Source: Geothrix sp. (GTDB lineage: Bacteria; Acidobacteriota; Holophagae; Holophagales; Holophagaceae). From it: a DNA stretch of 64,000 bases. Where the stretch lies: positions 1,736,001 to 1,800,000 of the forward strand of contig NZ_JAHRYQ010000001.1 of assembly GCF_020622065.1 (NCBI RefSeq), given 5' to 3'. Below are positions 25,981-35,759 of the stretch, one piece after another. The notes beneath the pieces are model-generated. The model worked only from the letters and a program-made list of their open reading frames with translations, did no database searches and had not been told where the DNA came from. Numbering within the stretch: position 1 is the first letter of the stretch; every line of letters begins with the position of its first letter. The position numbers and the translations under genes are program-made.

Positions 25981-27566
25981 AGCCGGAAGCTGTCTGCCAG
26001 GGCCCTTAGACCTTCGGCCACCTGGGCGAGGTCCTCGGAGGTCTTGGCGATCTCCTTCACGGTGGCCGCCAGTTCATGCGTGGCGGTGGCATTCTGGGCG
26101 AGGCCGAGACTGGTCTGGTCCATCATCCGCGTGACCTCCGCGCTGGTGCCAGCCTGGCCGCGCGCAAAGGTGCCGATCTGGGAGACGCGACTGGCCACCT
26201 CCTGGATGCGTTGCCGAATGGCCTCTAGGCTCTGCATGGTGCCCTGCACGCTGGCAACACCTCCTGACACGGCTTCCTGGGCGCGCTGGATGAGTTCTTC
26301 GATCTCCTTGGCGGAGGTGCGGCTCCGCTCGGCCAGTTTCCGCACTTCTTCGGCCACCACGGCAAAACCCTTGCCCATGGACCCGGCCTTGGCCGCCTCA
26401 ATGGCGGCGTTCAGCGAAAGCAGATTGGTCTGCCGGGCAATCTCCTGGATGACCCGCACCGCCTGGACGATCTGCGCCGTAGCCCCCTGGATCTCCCCCA
26501 TGCCCTGAACGGCGGCTTCGCCGGTCTCTGCGCTGCGCACCGTTTCCGCCACAGCCGCGGCACCCTCTCTGCCGCCCTCTTCGCTGTGCTTCGCGACCAA
26601 GCCCGATTCCTCGGCCAGCCCGGCCATGGCCCGGGCCACGCGCTCGCCGGCCAACTTCAACTCTTCGCTGACCTTGGCGATCTCGTCCACGGCGCGGGTC
26701 ATCTCTTCGGAACTGGCAGCCAATTCCGTGCTACCCGAGGCCACGCGGCTCGAAAAACCCGAGATCTCCAGCACCCGGCCGCGGAGTTCCGCGTTGTAGG
26801 CGTTGAATGCCTTGGCAGCCTCCCCGATCTCATCGCTGGTATCGATGCGGATCTCCCGGGTGAGATCGCTGTGCCTCAGGCCTTCGACGAGTTCGCCCAA
26901 AGGCCGGGACATGCGACGGGCCAAATTTCGGACCACGAAGAAAAGCACTCCTGAGAGGGCCAGTAGTCCGCCCAGGATGGACCAGGTGAAGCCCCGCACC
27001 TGGGCCTGGAGGTCGTCGATGTAGACGCCGGTGCCGATGTTCCAACCCCATGGTTCAAAGGACTTCACATAATTCAGTTTCGGATAGACCCCTTCCGCGC
27101 CGGGTTTGCCGAACCAGATCTGCAGGAATCCCCCCTGGGGTTGGCGTCCCAGCTGACGCAGTTCCATGTAGATCCGTGTTCCCTGTTTGTCGGTGTAGTC
27201 ATCCACCAGCTTGCCCTCCATCTCGGGACGGATGGGCACGGTGACGATGCGGGGTTCATGGGTGAAGACATAGAAGTAGTTGCCGCCGGCGAAGCGAATG
27301 GTTTTGATCTGGGCGATGGCCCTACGCTGAGCCTCTTCCCGGGAAATGATGCCGGCGACCGCCTCTCCCTCCTGCGCCGCCAGGAGTCCCAGGGCCGTTT
27401 CCGTGAGGCTCCGGAGCTCGGCCTTCCGGGCGTCCAGGATACCCCTCTCCACCGCTGGCACCAGCAACAGCCATGAGGCGAAGAACACGATCACGAGCGG
27501 GCCCAGACCCACCAGCAGGATCTTTCCGGCCAGCGATTGCGGTTTCATCCGATCCAGGAGTGCCAT
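25977..27566 (-). CDS. Methyl-accepting chemotaxis protein with a single-Cache domain
   Basis: 529 residues: a cytoplasmic lead, a first membrane helix ([20 protein letters not shown]), a periplasmic sCache_2-type ligand domain ([32 protein letters not shown]), a second helix ([15 protein letters not shown]), HAMP, and the MCP signalling hairpin with the conserved tip ([20 protein letters not shown], then [18 protein letters not shown]). It senses small ligands and signals to CheA. ATG at 27566 has AAGGGAGG just upstream. No other chemotaxis gene is in the window, so it is an orphan receptor. Confidence 0.93.
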   Translation of the reverse strand: MALLDRMKPQSLAGKILLVGLGPLVIVFFASWLLLVPAVERGILDARKAELRSLTETALGLLAAQEGEAVAGIISREEAQRRAIAQIKTIRFAGGNYFYVFTHEPRIVTVPIRPEMEGKLVDDYTDKQGTRIYMELRQLGRQPQGGFLQIWFGKPGAEGVYPKLNYVKSFEPWGWNIGTGVYIDDLQAQVRGFTWSILGGLLALSGVLFFVVRNLARRMSRPLGELVEGLRHSDLTREIRIDTSDEIGEAAKAFNAYNAELRGRVLEISGFSSRVASGSTELAASSEEMTRAVDEIAKVSEELKLAGERVARAMAGLAEESGLVAKHSEEGGREGAAAVAETVRSAETGEAAVQGMGEIQGATAQIVQAVRVIQEIARQTNLLSLNAAIEAAKAGSMGKGFAVVAEEVRKLAERSRTSAKEIEELIQRAQEAVSGGVASVQGTMQSLEAIRQRIQEVASRVSQIGTFARGQAGTSAEVTRMMDQTSLGLAQNATATHELAATVKEIAKTSEDLAQVAEGLRALADSFRL

Positions 27567-27717
27567 GGATTCACCTCCCTTAATCGACTCAGTCCCATTT
27601 CCATCCCTTATCGAAAGGCGGCCACCTCCTCTCAAATCCTGATCCCTTCAGGGATAACCCACCTGGCCCTCCAAAGAGCCTCGCTTTGCGATATACCTAG
27701 GGATCTCCGGAGCCACC

Positions 27718-29916
27718 ATGCCCGTCCGCGCCCTTCTGGCCAGCCTGATCCTCACCGCGTCCCTGTTGGGCCAGACTCCGAGCCGCGTCCCGGGCCAATT
27801 CCCGGAAGGGGCCTCCGGCCAGCTCACATTGGAAGCCATCGCCCACCCCACAAAGAAGGTGACCTACGCCGGCATGCCCACCACGCGCCTGGATTGGTTG
27901 CCGGATGGGGCCCTCGTGCAGACGCGGCGAGAAGGGGACCAGGTGTCCCTCCTGCGGGTGGATCCCGCCACCTGGGCCTCGACACCCCTGCTCGAAGCGG
28001 GCCGCCTCCAGGCCGCCCTGGTCGCCGCCGGAGCTGCCGACATCGCCGCAAGGACCGCCCTCGGACGCGGGGGGTTCATCTGGAATGAGGACCGCAGCAC
28101 CTTCCTGCTCGAGGCCGACGGCGACCTCTTCCAGGTGGAGGTGAAGGCAGCCAGGGCCAAGCGCATCGCGAGCGGGAAGGTCGACGAACCCACCTTCAGC
28201 CCCGATGGCCGGCAGGTGGCCTATCTCCGCGGCAACGACCTCTACCGGGCCGAGGTGGCCACGGGCCGGGAGACCCGGCTCACCACCGGCGGCAGCGAGA
28301 CGGTGTTCAACGGCCGCCTGGACTGGGTGTACCAGGAGGAGGTCTATGGCCGCGGCAGCTTCCGGGCCTTCTGGTGGGCGCCGGATTCCAGGCGCATCGC
28401 CTACCTGCAGCTGGATGAGACCAAGGTGCCGGTCTTCACCCTCATGGATGACCGCCACCAGCCCCAGAAGGCCCAGGCCGCCCGCTATCCCAAGGCCGGG
28501 GATCCCAATCCCATCGCCCGCCTGGGCGTGGTGGAATTGGATGGGCGCACCGCCTGGATGGACGACCCCTACCCCGGCCAGGAGACCCTCATCGTGCAGG
28601 TGGGCTGGGATCCTCAGGGGCACCTGCTCGCCATTCATCAGGACCGCATCCAGAGCTGGCTGGATCTGCGCCGTTACGAAGCGACTGGCTCGAAACGGCT
28701 CCTCCACGAGAACGGCCGCGCCTGGCAGGAGCGGCTGCCCCTGCCCCATTTCCTGCCCGATGGCGGCTTCCTCTGGGAATCGGGCCGCACCGGCCATCAC
28801 CATGTCTATCGCTACGGGAAGGACGGAAGCCTGACCGGCGCCATCACCGCCGGTGACTGGGATGTCAAGCGCGTGCACGGTGTGGATGCCAAGGCCGGCT
28901 GCCTCTACTTCGACGCCACGGAGCGCAGCCCCATCGGCCTGGACGCCTATCGCATCGGCCTCGACGGCAAAGGCCTCACGCGCCTCACGGATCGGCCGGG
29001 CACCCACCGCGCCAGGTTCAACGCGACCTTCACGGCCTTCCTCGATGTCTGGAGCGATGTCCAGACACCGCCCCAGCAGGCCCTGCACGATGGGGCCGGG
29101 AAGCAGCTGCGCCTCATCGACGCCAACCCCAGCGAGGGCTGGAAAGCCCTGAAGCGCGGCAAGGTCAGCTTCCAGCAGGTGAAGACCCGGGATGGCTTCC
29201 CCATGGAAACCATGCTGGTGCTGCCCCCCGGGTTCGATCCTTCCCGACGCTACCCCGTCTTCCAGGAGGTCTACGGGGGGCCGGCAACACCCACGGTGCG
29301 CAATGCCTGGGGCCGGGACATGCTCTGGTACCAGTTCCTCGCCCAGCAGGGCATCGTCGTCTGGGCCTGCGACAACCGCAGCGCCTCGGCCAAGGGGCTG
29401 GCCAGCGCCTACGGCATCCACCGCAACCTCGGGGCCCAGGAACTCCAGGACCAGCTCGACGGCCACGCCTGGCTGAAGCAGCATGGCTGGGCCGACTTGG
29501 ACCGGCTCTGCCTGGATGGCTGGAGCTACGGCGGCTTCATGGTCACCTATGCCCTCACCCACAGCAAAGCCTGGAAGCTGGGCATCGCCGGGGCGCCCGT
29601 GACGGATTGGCGCCTCTACGACAGCATCTACACCGAGCGCTACATGGGCCTGCCCTCTGACAACAAGGCCGGCTACGAAGCCAGCTCCGTGGTGAAGGCC
29701 GCCGGGAACCTGTCGGGCAGGCTGCTGCTGCTGCATGGAACGCTGGATGACAATGTGCACCCCCAGAACAGCGTGATGCTGATCGATGCCCTCCAGAAGG
29801 CGGGCCATCCGGTCCAACTCGTGCTGCTGCCGGGCTCTGACCATGTGCCCCGCGCCCCCCAGCATGCCTGGGCGCGCTTCCAGGCCATGTGGGACTTCAT
29901 CTCGAAGAACCTGTAG
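27718..29916 (+). CDS. Secreted S9 prolyl peptidase, DPP-IV type
   Basis: 732 residues with a signal peptide (ALLASLILTASLLGQ). A beta-propeller domain carries the DPP-IV glutamate motif (DWVYQEEVYGRG) that binds the substrate N terminus, and the alpha/beta hydrolase domain has Ser603 in DGWSYGGFMV, the Asp in HGTLDDNVHPQN and the His in LPGSDHVPRAP. It removes dipeptides, usually Xaa-Pro, from peptides in the periplasm. The following POT transporter can import the products. Confidence 0.94.
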   Translation: MPVRALLASLILTASLLGQTPSRVPGQFPEGASGQLTLEAIAHPTKKVTYAGMPTTRLDWLPDGALVQTRREGDQVSLLRVDPATWASTPLLEAGRLQAALVAAGAADIAARTALGRGGFIWNEDRSTFLLEADGDLFQVEVKAARAKRIASGKVDEPTFSPDGRQVAYLRGNDLYRAEVATGRETRLTTGGSETVFNGRLDWVYQEEVYGRGSFRAFWWAPDSRRIAYLQLDETKVPVFTLMDDRHQPQKAQAARYPKAGDPNPIARLGVVELDGRTAWMDDPYPGQETLIVQVGWDPQGHLLAIHQDRIQSWLDLRRYEATGSKRLLHENGRAWQERLPLPHFLPDGGFLWESGRTGHHHVYRYGKDGSLTGAITAGDWDVKRVHGVDAKAGCLYFDATERSPIGLDAYRIGLDGKGLTRLTDRPGTHRARFNATFTAFLDVWSDVQTPPQQALHDGAGKQLRLIDANPSEGWKALKRGKVSFQQVKTRDGFPMETMLVLPPGFDPSRRYPVFQEVYGGPATPTVRNAWGRDMLWYQFLAQQGIVVWACDNRSASAKGLASAYGIHRNLGAQELQDQLDGHAWLKQHGWADLDRLCLDGWSYGGFMVTYALTHSKAWKLGIAGAPVTDWRLYDSIYTERYMGLPSDNKAGYEASSVVKAAGNLSGRLLLLHGTLDDNVHPQNSVMLIDALQKAGHPVQLVLLPGSDHVPRAPQHAWARFQAMWDFISKNL

Positions 29917-29977
29917 GCTCTTTATAGTCTTCAATATTCTGTATTCAATCTTCAGTCTTCAGCATTAAGTCCGAAGG
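29917..29977. other. AT-rich, TCTTCA-repeat-bearing spacer
   Basis: About 60 bases, clearly richer in A/T than the flanking genes, with irregular repeats of the word (T/A)CTTCA(A/G) and TATTC. It separates the peptidase and transporter genes. It may hold a promoter for the transporter but I see no clear -35/-10 pair. Confidence 0.45.
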
Positions 29978-29983
29978 ATGTTC

Positions 29984-31363
29984 ATGAGCGAAGCCACCCA
30001 GGATCCCCGTCTGCTCGATGACCAGGGCATCGCGGGCCATCCGCGCGGCCTGATGGTCCTCTTCTTCACCGAGATGTGGGAGCGATTCAGCTACTACGGC
30101 ATGCGCGCGTTGTTGATCCTCTTCCTCGTGGCCCCCCCGGACAAGGGGGGGCTCGGGATGAGCGGGGTGAAGGCCGCCAGCATCTACGGCACCTACGAGA
30201 TGTCCGTCTACCTCGCCAGCCTGCCGGGCGGCTGGGTGGCCGACCGGTGGCTGGGCCAGCGGAAGGCGGTGGCCCTCGGCGCCGTGCTCATCGCCCTCGG
30301 GGAATTCATCCTCGCCGCCTCCGGAACGGTCGCCGTCTTCTACGGAGGACTCGCGGTGATCGTGGCCGGCACCGGCCTGCTCAAGACCAACTGCGCGACC
30401 CTCGTGGGCTCGCTCTATGCGGACAACGACGCCCGGCGCGACCCTGGCTTCACCATCTACTACATGGGGGTCAACCTCGGCGCCCTGATCGCCCCCATCA
30501 TCTGCGGCTTCCTGGCGCAGGACCCACGCTTCCTCGGCTTCCTGTCCCGCATCGGCCTGGCCACCACGAGCGGCTGGCGCTGGGGCTTCGGCGCAGCCGG
30601 AGTGGCCATGGTGCTGGGCCTCATCCAGTTCGGGCTGCAGCAGCGGAAGTTCGGCGAGGCCGGCCTGAAGCCGGGCTCCCAGCAGATGGAGCATGGACAC
30701 ACCAGCACACGGGAACCTCTCCGCCCCGAGGAGCGCAAGCGGCTGCTGGTGGTGGCCATCCTCTTCATCTTCTCGGTGATCTTCTGGATGACCTATCAGC
30801 AGGCCGGCTCGAGCCTCAACCTCTTCGCCGACCGCCTCACCCGCTCCGAGGTCTTCGGGTGGCATTTCCCCTCCACCTGGTTTCAGAGCGTCAACTCCGC
30901 CTGGCTGCTGCTCCTGGCCCCTCTCCTCTCCTGGCTCTGGGTGAAGCTCGGCGACCGGGATCCCTCCAGCCCCGCCAAGTTCGCCCTGGGTCTGCTCTTC
31001 GTGGGCCTGGGCATGCTCCTCCTGGTCCCGGCGGCCAGGGTGGCGACCGGGGCGGCCCGCGTGGCGCCGTGGTGGCTGGTGGGCACCTACGGACTCCACA
31101 CGGTCGGGGAGCTGCTGTTGTCCCCCGTCGGCCTGAGCACCACCACCAAGCTGGCTCCAGCCCGGTACCAGGGCCTGATGATGGGGGTCTGGTATGTGTC
31201 CCTCGGCCTGGGCAGCAAGCTCGCCGGCAAGGTGGCAGGCCTCTTCGAGACCATGCCCCTCGCCCGCATCTATGGCAGTCTCTTCCTGGCCACGGCTTCC
31301 GCGGCGGTGATCCTGGCGCTCTTCACCCCCAGGATCAAGCGGCTCATGGGAGGCGTCCGGTAG
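29984..31363 (+). CDS. POT-family proton-dependent di/tripeptide transporter
   Basis: About 459 residues in 12 or so membrane segments. The POT signature is exact (FFTEMWERFSYYGMRALLIL, ExxERFxYYG), with GGWVADRWLG in the loop between helices 2 and 3. It imports di- and tripeptides with protons. Directly after the DPP-IV gene, it completes a peptide scavenging pair. The start is ATG at 29984 (MSEAT); ATG at 29978 is an alternative. Confidence 0.93.
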   Translation: MSEATQDPRLLDDQGIAGHPRGLMVLFFTEMWERFSYYGMRALLILFLVAPPDKGGLGMSGVKAASIYGTYEMSVYLASLPGGWVADRWLGQRKAVALGAVLIALGEFILAASGTVAVFYGGLAVIVAGTGLLKTNCATLVGSLYADNDARRDPGFTIYYMGVNLGALIAPIICGFLAQDPRFLGFLSRIGLATTSGWRWGFGAAGVAMVLGLIQFGLQQRKFGEAGLKPGSQQMEHGHTSTREPLRPEERKRLLVVAILFIFSVIFWMTYQQAGSSLNLFADRLTRSEVFGWHFPSTWFQSVNSAWLLLLAPLLSWLWVKLGDRDPSSPAKFALGLLFVGLGMLLLVPAARVATGAARVAPWWLVGTYGLHTVGELLLSPVGLSTTTKLAPARYQGLMMGVWYVSLGLGSKLAGKVAGLFETMPLARIYGSLFLATASAAVILALFTPRIKRLMGGVR

Positions 31364-31407
31364 TTTCCAGAAGCCGTGCCTGAACCATCCGAATCGAGGA
31401 GCCCGCC

Positions 31408-31812
31408 ATGCCACTTGCCATCTGGAGCGACCGGTTCGCCACCGGGATCGACAGCATCGATCGCCAGCACCAGCAGCTCTTCACGGCGGTCAACCAGCTC
31501 CATGAGGCCTTCCGCCAGGGCCACGGCCAGGAGCAGGTCCGGAAGGCCATCGACTTCCTCCTCGACTACACGGTGGATCACTTCCGCACCGAGGAGGATC
31601 ACATGCGGCGCCACGCCTACCAGGGCTACGCCGCCCATGCCGCCGCCCACGCCCAGCTGGTGGCGCGGGTGGCCAGCCTGAAGGCGGACAGCGATGCCGG
31701 CCGTCCCGTGGCCATGGAAGTGACGGCCCTCCTGGCGGATTGGCTGAAACACCACATCAGCGAAGTGGATCTGGCCTACATCGATTTCCTGAAGGCCAAG
31801 CACATCAAGTAG
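31408..31812 (+). CDS. Bacteriohemerythrin
   Basis: 134 residues, a four-helix protein with a non-heme di-iron site that binds O2. All ligands are in place: His21 (IDRQH), His58 and Glu62 (HFRTE), His77 and His81 (HAAAH), His116 and Asp121 (HISEVD). It may store, deliver or sense oxygen, which fits an organism that meets changing oxygen. It is a separate short gene, followed by a terminator. Confidence 0.95.
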   Translation: MPLAIWSDRFATGIDSIDRQHQQLFTAVNQLHEAFRQGHGQEQVRKAIDFLLDYTVDHFRTEEDHMRRHAYQGYAAHAAAHAQLVARVASLKADSDAGRPVAMEVTALLADWLKHHISEVDLAYIDFLKAKHIK

Positions 31813-31832
31813 GCGGGCCTGGCCTGGACACG

Positions 31833-31862
31833 AAAGGGCGGGCCGACTCCGGCCCGCCTTTT
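31833..31862. terminator. Terminator after bacteriohemerythrin
   Basis: GCGGGCC and GGCCCGC flank GACTCC, with an AAAG run before and CTTTT after. It can end both the hemerythrin transcript and the convergent liv operon. Confidence 0.75.
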
Positions 31863-31876
31863 CGCATGGAGGGGGA

Positions 31877-32296
31877 TCACCGGGCTTTGGCGAACTCCAC
31901 CACGGCCTTGAGCATGTCGCCCACCGACATGATGCCCACCAGCTTGCCCGCGCCATCCACCACGCAGAGCCCATAGAGCTTGTGGTCGAGGATGGCCTGG
32001 GCCGCCGTGGCCAGATCCACATCCGGCGTGACGGTCCGGGGGTTCGGATTCATCACATCCTTCACAGGGGTCTTGGACAGAAGGTAGTGCACTTCCCAGG
32101 TATCCAGGGAGGTTGCCTTGCCCGGGGTGTAGTCCTTGATCATCCGCTCGGTGATGAGCCCGGTGAATTGGCCCTGGGCCATGACGGGCAGGCGGCGAAT
32201 GCCCTTCTCCTTCATGAGGTGGATGGCCTCGATGATCGAGGCGTCCTGCTCGATGGTGATGGGATTCTTCGTCATCCACTTTTCGACGGTGGTCAT
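31877..32296 (-). CDS. Two-CBS-domain protein
   Basis: 139 residues made of two CBS domains (WMTKNPITIEQDASIIEAI and VMNPNPRTVTPDVDLATA) and nothing else. Such proteins bind adenine nucleotides and often regulate enzymes or transporters. It starts 10 bases after livF with GAGGAG upstream, so it is probably the last gene of the liv operon. Control of the transporter by energy state is possible but is inference. Confidence 0.88.
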   Translation of the reverse strand: MTTVEKWMTKNPITIEQDASIIEAIHLMKEKGIRRLPVMAQGQFTGLITERMIKDYTPGKATSLDTWEVHYLLSKTPVKDVMNPNPRTVTPDVDLATAAQAILDHKLYGLCVVDGAGKLVGIMSVGDMLKAVVEFAKAR

Positions 32297-32306
32297 TGGG
32301 ATCTCC

Positions 32307-33011
32307 TCACATGCCCAGGAAGGCTTTCTTGATGTGGTCGTTGTTGAGCAGTTCCTCTCCCGTGCCCGTCAGCACCACCCGCCCCGTCTCCATGACATAG
32401 GCCCGGTGGGCGATGCGGAGGGATTGGTAGACATTCTGCTCCACCAGAAGAATGGTAACGCCCTGCTTGTTGATGCCGGTGATGATGTCGAAGATGTTCT
32501 TCACCAGCAGGGGCGACAGGCCCAGGGAAGGCTCGTCCAGCAGCAGCACCTTCGGGTTGGCCATGAGGCCCCGGGCGATGGCCAGCATCTGCTGCTCGCC
32601 GCCGGACATGGTGCCGCCCAGCTGCTTTTCCCGCTCCTTGAGGCGGGGAAACAGCTCGAACACCCAGTCGATGTTCTTCTGGCGGTCCGGCCGGGTGGCC
32701 TTGACATAGGAGCCCATGCGGAGGTTCTCCATCACCGTCATCTCGGGAAAGATGCGGCGCCCCTCGGGGACCTGGACCAGTCCCGCTTCGACCACATGGT
32801 GCGGCTGCATCTTGCCGAGGTCTCTGCCCTGGAAGGTGATGCTCCCTGAGGTGGGCGTGACCAGGCGGGAAATGTTCTTGAGCGTGGTGGATTTCCCGGC
32901 CCCATTGGCGCCGACCACAGTGACGATCTCGCCCTCGTGGACTTCCAGATCCACATCCCACAGGACTTTCAGATCGCCATAGGCGAAGTTCAGTTTCTCG
33001 ATCTTAAGCAT
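32307..33011 (-). CDS. livF: Branched-chain amino-acid-type ABC transporter ATPase LivF
   Basis: 234 residues with Walker A GANGAGKSTTL, signature MSGGEQQMLAIARGLM, Walker B LLLDEPSLGLSP and the LivF-type end. The start is ATG at 33011 (MLKIEKLNFAYG), overlapping the end of livG by 8 bases; a longer open frame upstream is not part of the protein. It pairs with LivG as ATPase on a LivHM permease. Confidence 0.94.
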   Translation of the reverse strand: MLKIEKLNFAYGDLKVLWDVDLEVHEGEIVTVVGANGAGKSTTLKNISRLVTPTSGSITFQGRDLGKMQPHHVVEAGLVQVPEGRRIFPEMTVMENLRMGSYVKATRPDRQKNIDWVFELFPRLKEREKQLGGTMSGGEQQMLAIARGLMANPKVLLLDEPSLGLSPLLVKNIFDIITGINKQGVTILLVEQNVYQSLRIAHRAYVMETGRVVLTGTGEELLNNDHIKKAFLGM

Positions 33012-33723
33012 GGCTCTCACCCAGGTAGGCATCGATCACGTCCTGGTTGCTCACCACCTCCTGGGGGGTGCCTTCGGTCAGCTTCTCGCCCGAAGTCAGG
33101 ACGACGATCCGGTCGGAAATCCGCATGATGGCCTTCATGTCGTGCTCGATGACCATCTGCGTGAGGCCATGCTGTTTGATGTCGAGGATGAGCTGGATGA
33201 TCTCCTCGCTTTCGGCGGGGTTCAAGCCGCCCATGACTTCGTCCAGCAGCAGGAGCTTCGGCTGGGTGGCGAGGGCGCGGGCCACCTCAAGCTTCTTCCG
33301 CTCCCCGATGGGCAGGCCGCCGGCGAGGAAATCCGCCCGGTGCTCCATGCGGACCACCTTCAGCTGCTCCATGGCCACCTCCCGAGCGGTCCTCAGGGAG
33401 GAGGTCCGCGCCAGGGCACCCACCATCACATTGTCCACCACGGAGAGCTTGGCCAGGGGCCGGACCTTCTGCCAGGTCCGCACCATGCCCAGCTTGCAGA
33501 CCTTGTCGGGCTGGAGCCCGTTCATGCGCCGGCCATCGAACACCACCTCGCCCTTGGACGGGGGATAGTAGCCGGTGATGCAGTTGAAGAGGGTGGTCTT
33601 GCCCGCGCCGTTGGGCCCGATGAGGCCCATGATCATCCCCTCCTCCACCGCGAAGGAGACATTGGAATTGGCCGCCAGGCCGCCGAAGAACTTGCTGACG
33701 CTCTTGATTTCTAAGATGGCCAT
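33004..33723 (-). CDS. livG: Branched-chain amino-acid-type ABC transporter ATPase LivG
   Basis: 239 residues with Walker A GPNGAGKTTLFN, the LivG-typical YYPPSKGEVVFDG, and Walker B LLLDEVMGGLNPAE. The signature stretch reads LPIGERKKLEVARAL rather than a canonical LSGGQ, as is usual in LivG. The ATG at 33723 shares one base with the livM stop (TGATG). The frame is open further upstream but that part overlaps livM. Confidence 0.94.
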   Translation of the reverse strand: MAILEIKSVSKFFGGLAANSNVSFAVEEGMIMGLIGPNGAGKTTLFNCITGYYPPSKGEVVFDGRRMNGLQPDKVCKLGMVRTWQKVRPLAKLSVVDNVMVGALARTSSLRTAREVAMEQLKVVRMEHRADFLAGGLPIGERKKLEVARALATQPKLLLLDEVMGGLNPAESEEIIQLILDIKQHGLTQMVIEHDMKAIMRISDRIVVLTSGEKLTEGTPQEVVSNQDVIDAYLGESHA

Positions 33724-34772
33724 CAGACCGCCTCCCGCTTCCGGCGCACAGCCAGCTTCTTGACGAAGCCCATGAGCCCGTCCGGCATGAAGAGGATCAC
33801 CAGCACCACGAGGATGCCGTAGAGCAGGACATGGGCATGGGAGAGGTTCTCCTTGAGGAAGATCCCGATCCTCGAATCCGCGCTCACGAGGCCGATCTTC
33901 ACCAGGCCCTCGGTGATCAGGTTGCTGCGCAGGGCCTCGGAGAGCGGAACGAGCACCAGGGAGCCGAGCACCGGTCCCCACAGAGTGCCCATGCCCCCGA
34001 TGATGCAGATGAGCATGATCTGGACGGACACATCCAGGCCCAGCACCGTGGGGGGATCCACGAAGCCGACATAGATGCCATAGAAGCTCCCGGCCAGCGA
34101 GGTCAGGATGGCTGAGATGACCAGGCCGATGTTCTTGTAGAGGGCGATGTGGATGCCCAGGGAATGGGCGGCATCCTGGTCCTCCCGGATGGCCTGGAAG
34201 TAGTAGCCCAGCTTGGAGTGCTGCACCAGCCAGGTGATGGCGATGGTGAGCAGGGCCAGGAACAGGCCGATGTAGTAGAAGGGCACCTTGGTGAGGAAGT
34301 CCGTCACCACCCGCTCGCCGATCTTGAAGGCGGGGATCTCGGTGGCCAGGATGCCCTCGGCCCCATTGGTGAGGGTGGTCAGGTTGATGGCCGACAGGCG
34401 GAGGATCTCTGCCACCGCGATGGAGGCCAGCACGAAGTAGGGGCCGCGCAGGCGGAAGCAGATGCTGCCGATGGCCAGCGCCACCACGACCACCAGACCC
34501 ACGCCGGCCCAGACCCCGATCCAGGGCACGATCTGCCAGGTATGCATGAGCATCATGGTGGTGTAGGCCCCCACGCCGAAGTAGGCGGCGTGGCCCACGG
34601 AATGCTGGCCGGCGTACCCGCCGAGGATGTTCCAGCTCTGGCCCTGCGACACGCTCAGGAAGAGCAGGATCATCATGTGCAGGGCGTAGGGACTCTGCAT
34701 GTACCTGGGAAGGGCCAGCAGGAGGACCAGCACGAGCAGGCCGGCGGCGGACTTGAGGATGGTCTTGGTCAT
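33723..34772 (-). CDS. livM: Branched-chain amino-acid-type ABC permease LivM
   Basis: 349 residues, strongly hydrophobic, with the LivM blocks LGGYAGQHSVGHAAYFGVGAY and IIGGMGTLWGPVLGS (shown in part: GGYAGQHSVGHAAYFG). It forms the membrane channel with LivH. It lies 11 bases downstream of livH. Confidence 0.93.
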   Translation of the reverse strand: MTKTILKSAAGLLVLVLLLALPRYMQSPYALHMMILLFLSVSQGQSWNILGGYAGQHSVGHAAYFGVGAYTTMMLMHTWQIVPWIGVWAGVGLVVVVALAIGSICFRLRGPYFVLASIAVAEILRLSAINLTTLTNGAEGILATEIPAFKIGERVVTDFLTKVPFYYIGLFLALLTIAITWLVQHSKLGYYFQAIREDQDAAHSLGIHIALYKNIGLVISAILTSLAGSFYGIYVGFVDPPTVLGLDVSVQIMLICIIGGMGTLWGPVLGSLVLVPLSEALRSNLITEGLVKIGLVSADSRIGIFLKENLSHAHVLLYGILVVLVILFMPDGLMGFVKKLAVRRKREAV

Positions 34773-34783
34773 GGTCGTCCCCC

Positions 34784-35653
34784 TCAGGTCCGCGACTTGC
34801 CCATCAGGCCCGAGGGCTTGAAGAGGAGCACCAGCAGGAAGAGCACGAAGACCACCACATCCTTCCAGCCGGAGGAGATGTAGACCGCGCTCATGGATTC
34901 GGTGATGCCGATCAGCACGCCACCCAGCGTCGCACCGACCACGCTGCCCATGCCGCCGAGCACCGTGATGACGAAGGCCTTCAGCGTGAACACCCCACCC
35001 ACCTGGGGGAAGATGTAGTAGGTCGGGGAGATGAGCGCGCCGGCCGTGCCCGCCAGGGCCGAGCCGAGGCCGAAGGCGATGATGGACATCCGTTTCACAT
35101 TGATGCCCATCAGCTGGGCCGCATCCCGGTCCTGGGAAGTGGCCCGGATGGCCTGGCCCGTGTCCGTCTTCAGCAGGAACCAGCCCAGGGCCGCCGTGAT
35201 GGCCGCCGTGATCAGGAAGGAGATCAGCAGCGGCGTGGAGATCGAGACCCCACCGCCCACCTGGATGGTGGAGGAGGAATAGGAAGTCGTGAGGATCTTG
35301 TAGTCCGAGGTGAAGATCAGCATCACCGTGTTGCTCATGATGAGCCCGAGGCCGATGGTCAGGAGGATCTGGTTCTGGGCGACGGCGCTGAGCACCCGGT
35401 TGATGAAGGTCTTTTGGAGGAAGCCCCCGAAGAGGAACATCAGCGGGAAGCTGATGAGCACGGACACGAAGGGGTCGATGCCCAGGATCGTGAACAGCAG
35501 GTAGGTGAGGTACATCCCCACCATCATGATGTCGCCGTGGGCGAAGTTGACGACCCGCATCACGCCGAAAATGAGCGTGAGACCGATGCCGATGAGCGCG
35601 TACACCCCACCGATCAGGATGCCGCTGATGAGGGACTGAAGAAAGACAGCCAT
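34784..35653 (-). CDS. livH: Branched-chain amino-acid-type ABC permease LivH
   Basis: 289 residues, membrane permease with the LivH N terminus SGILIGGVYALIGIGLTLIF and the EAA-like TVLGGMGSVVGATLGG. It follows livK after 106 bases that form strong hairpins, which suggests separate control of binding protein and permease levels. Confidence 0.94.
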   Translation of the reverse strand: MAVFLQSLISGILIGGVYALIGIGLTLIFGVMRVVNFAHGDIMMVGMYLTYLLFTILGIDPFVSVLISFPLMFLFGGFLQKTFINRVLSAVAQNQILLTIGLGLIMSNTVMLIFTSDYKILTTSYSSSTIQVGGGVSISTPLLISFLITAAITAALGWFLLKTDTGQAIRATSQDRDAAQLMGINVKRMSIIAFGLGSALAGTAGALISPTYYIFPQVGGVFTLKAFVITVLGGMGSVVGATLGGVLIGITESMSAVYISSGWKDVVVFVLFLLVLLFKPSGLMGKSRT

Positions 35654-35678
35654 GGGTGCTCAGATCTCCTGGGAGTAA

Positions 35679-35746
35679 GCCCCAGCCCGGCTTCGCCAGA
35701 CTGGGGCGCGGTGGCCCTGGGGGTGCGCGCGCGGCGCGAACACCCC
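35679..35746 (-). other. Two stem-loops between livK and livH
   Basis: Stem 1 is GCCCCAG (35679-35685) with CTGGGGC (35701-35707), with an inner GGC-TTC-GCC. Stem 2 is GGGGTG (35720-35725) with CACCCC (35741-35746) and inner CGCG pairing. Neither has a T-run. Such structures between a binding-protein gene and its permease genes often stabilise the upstream message; that role here is inference. Confidence 0.65.
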
Positions 35747-35759
35747 GGACGGGGTCAAC

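Noticed and set aside
27567-27717. A sigma-28-type promoter for the chemoreceptor gene
   Set aside because: CGATAA is present on the minus strand but the matching -35 element is not, so the call is not supported.
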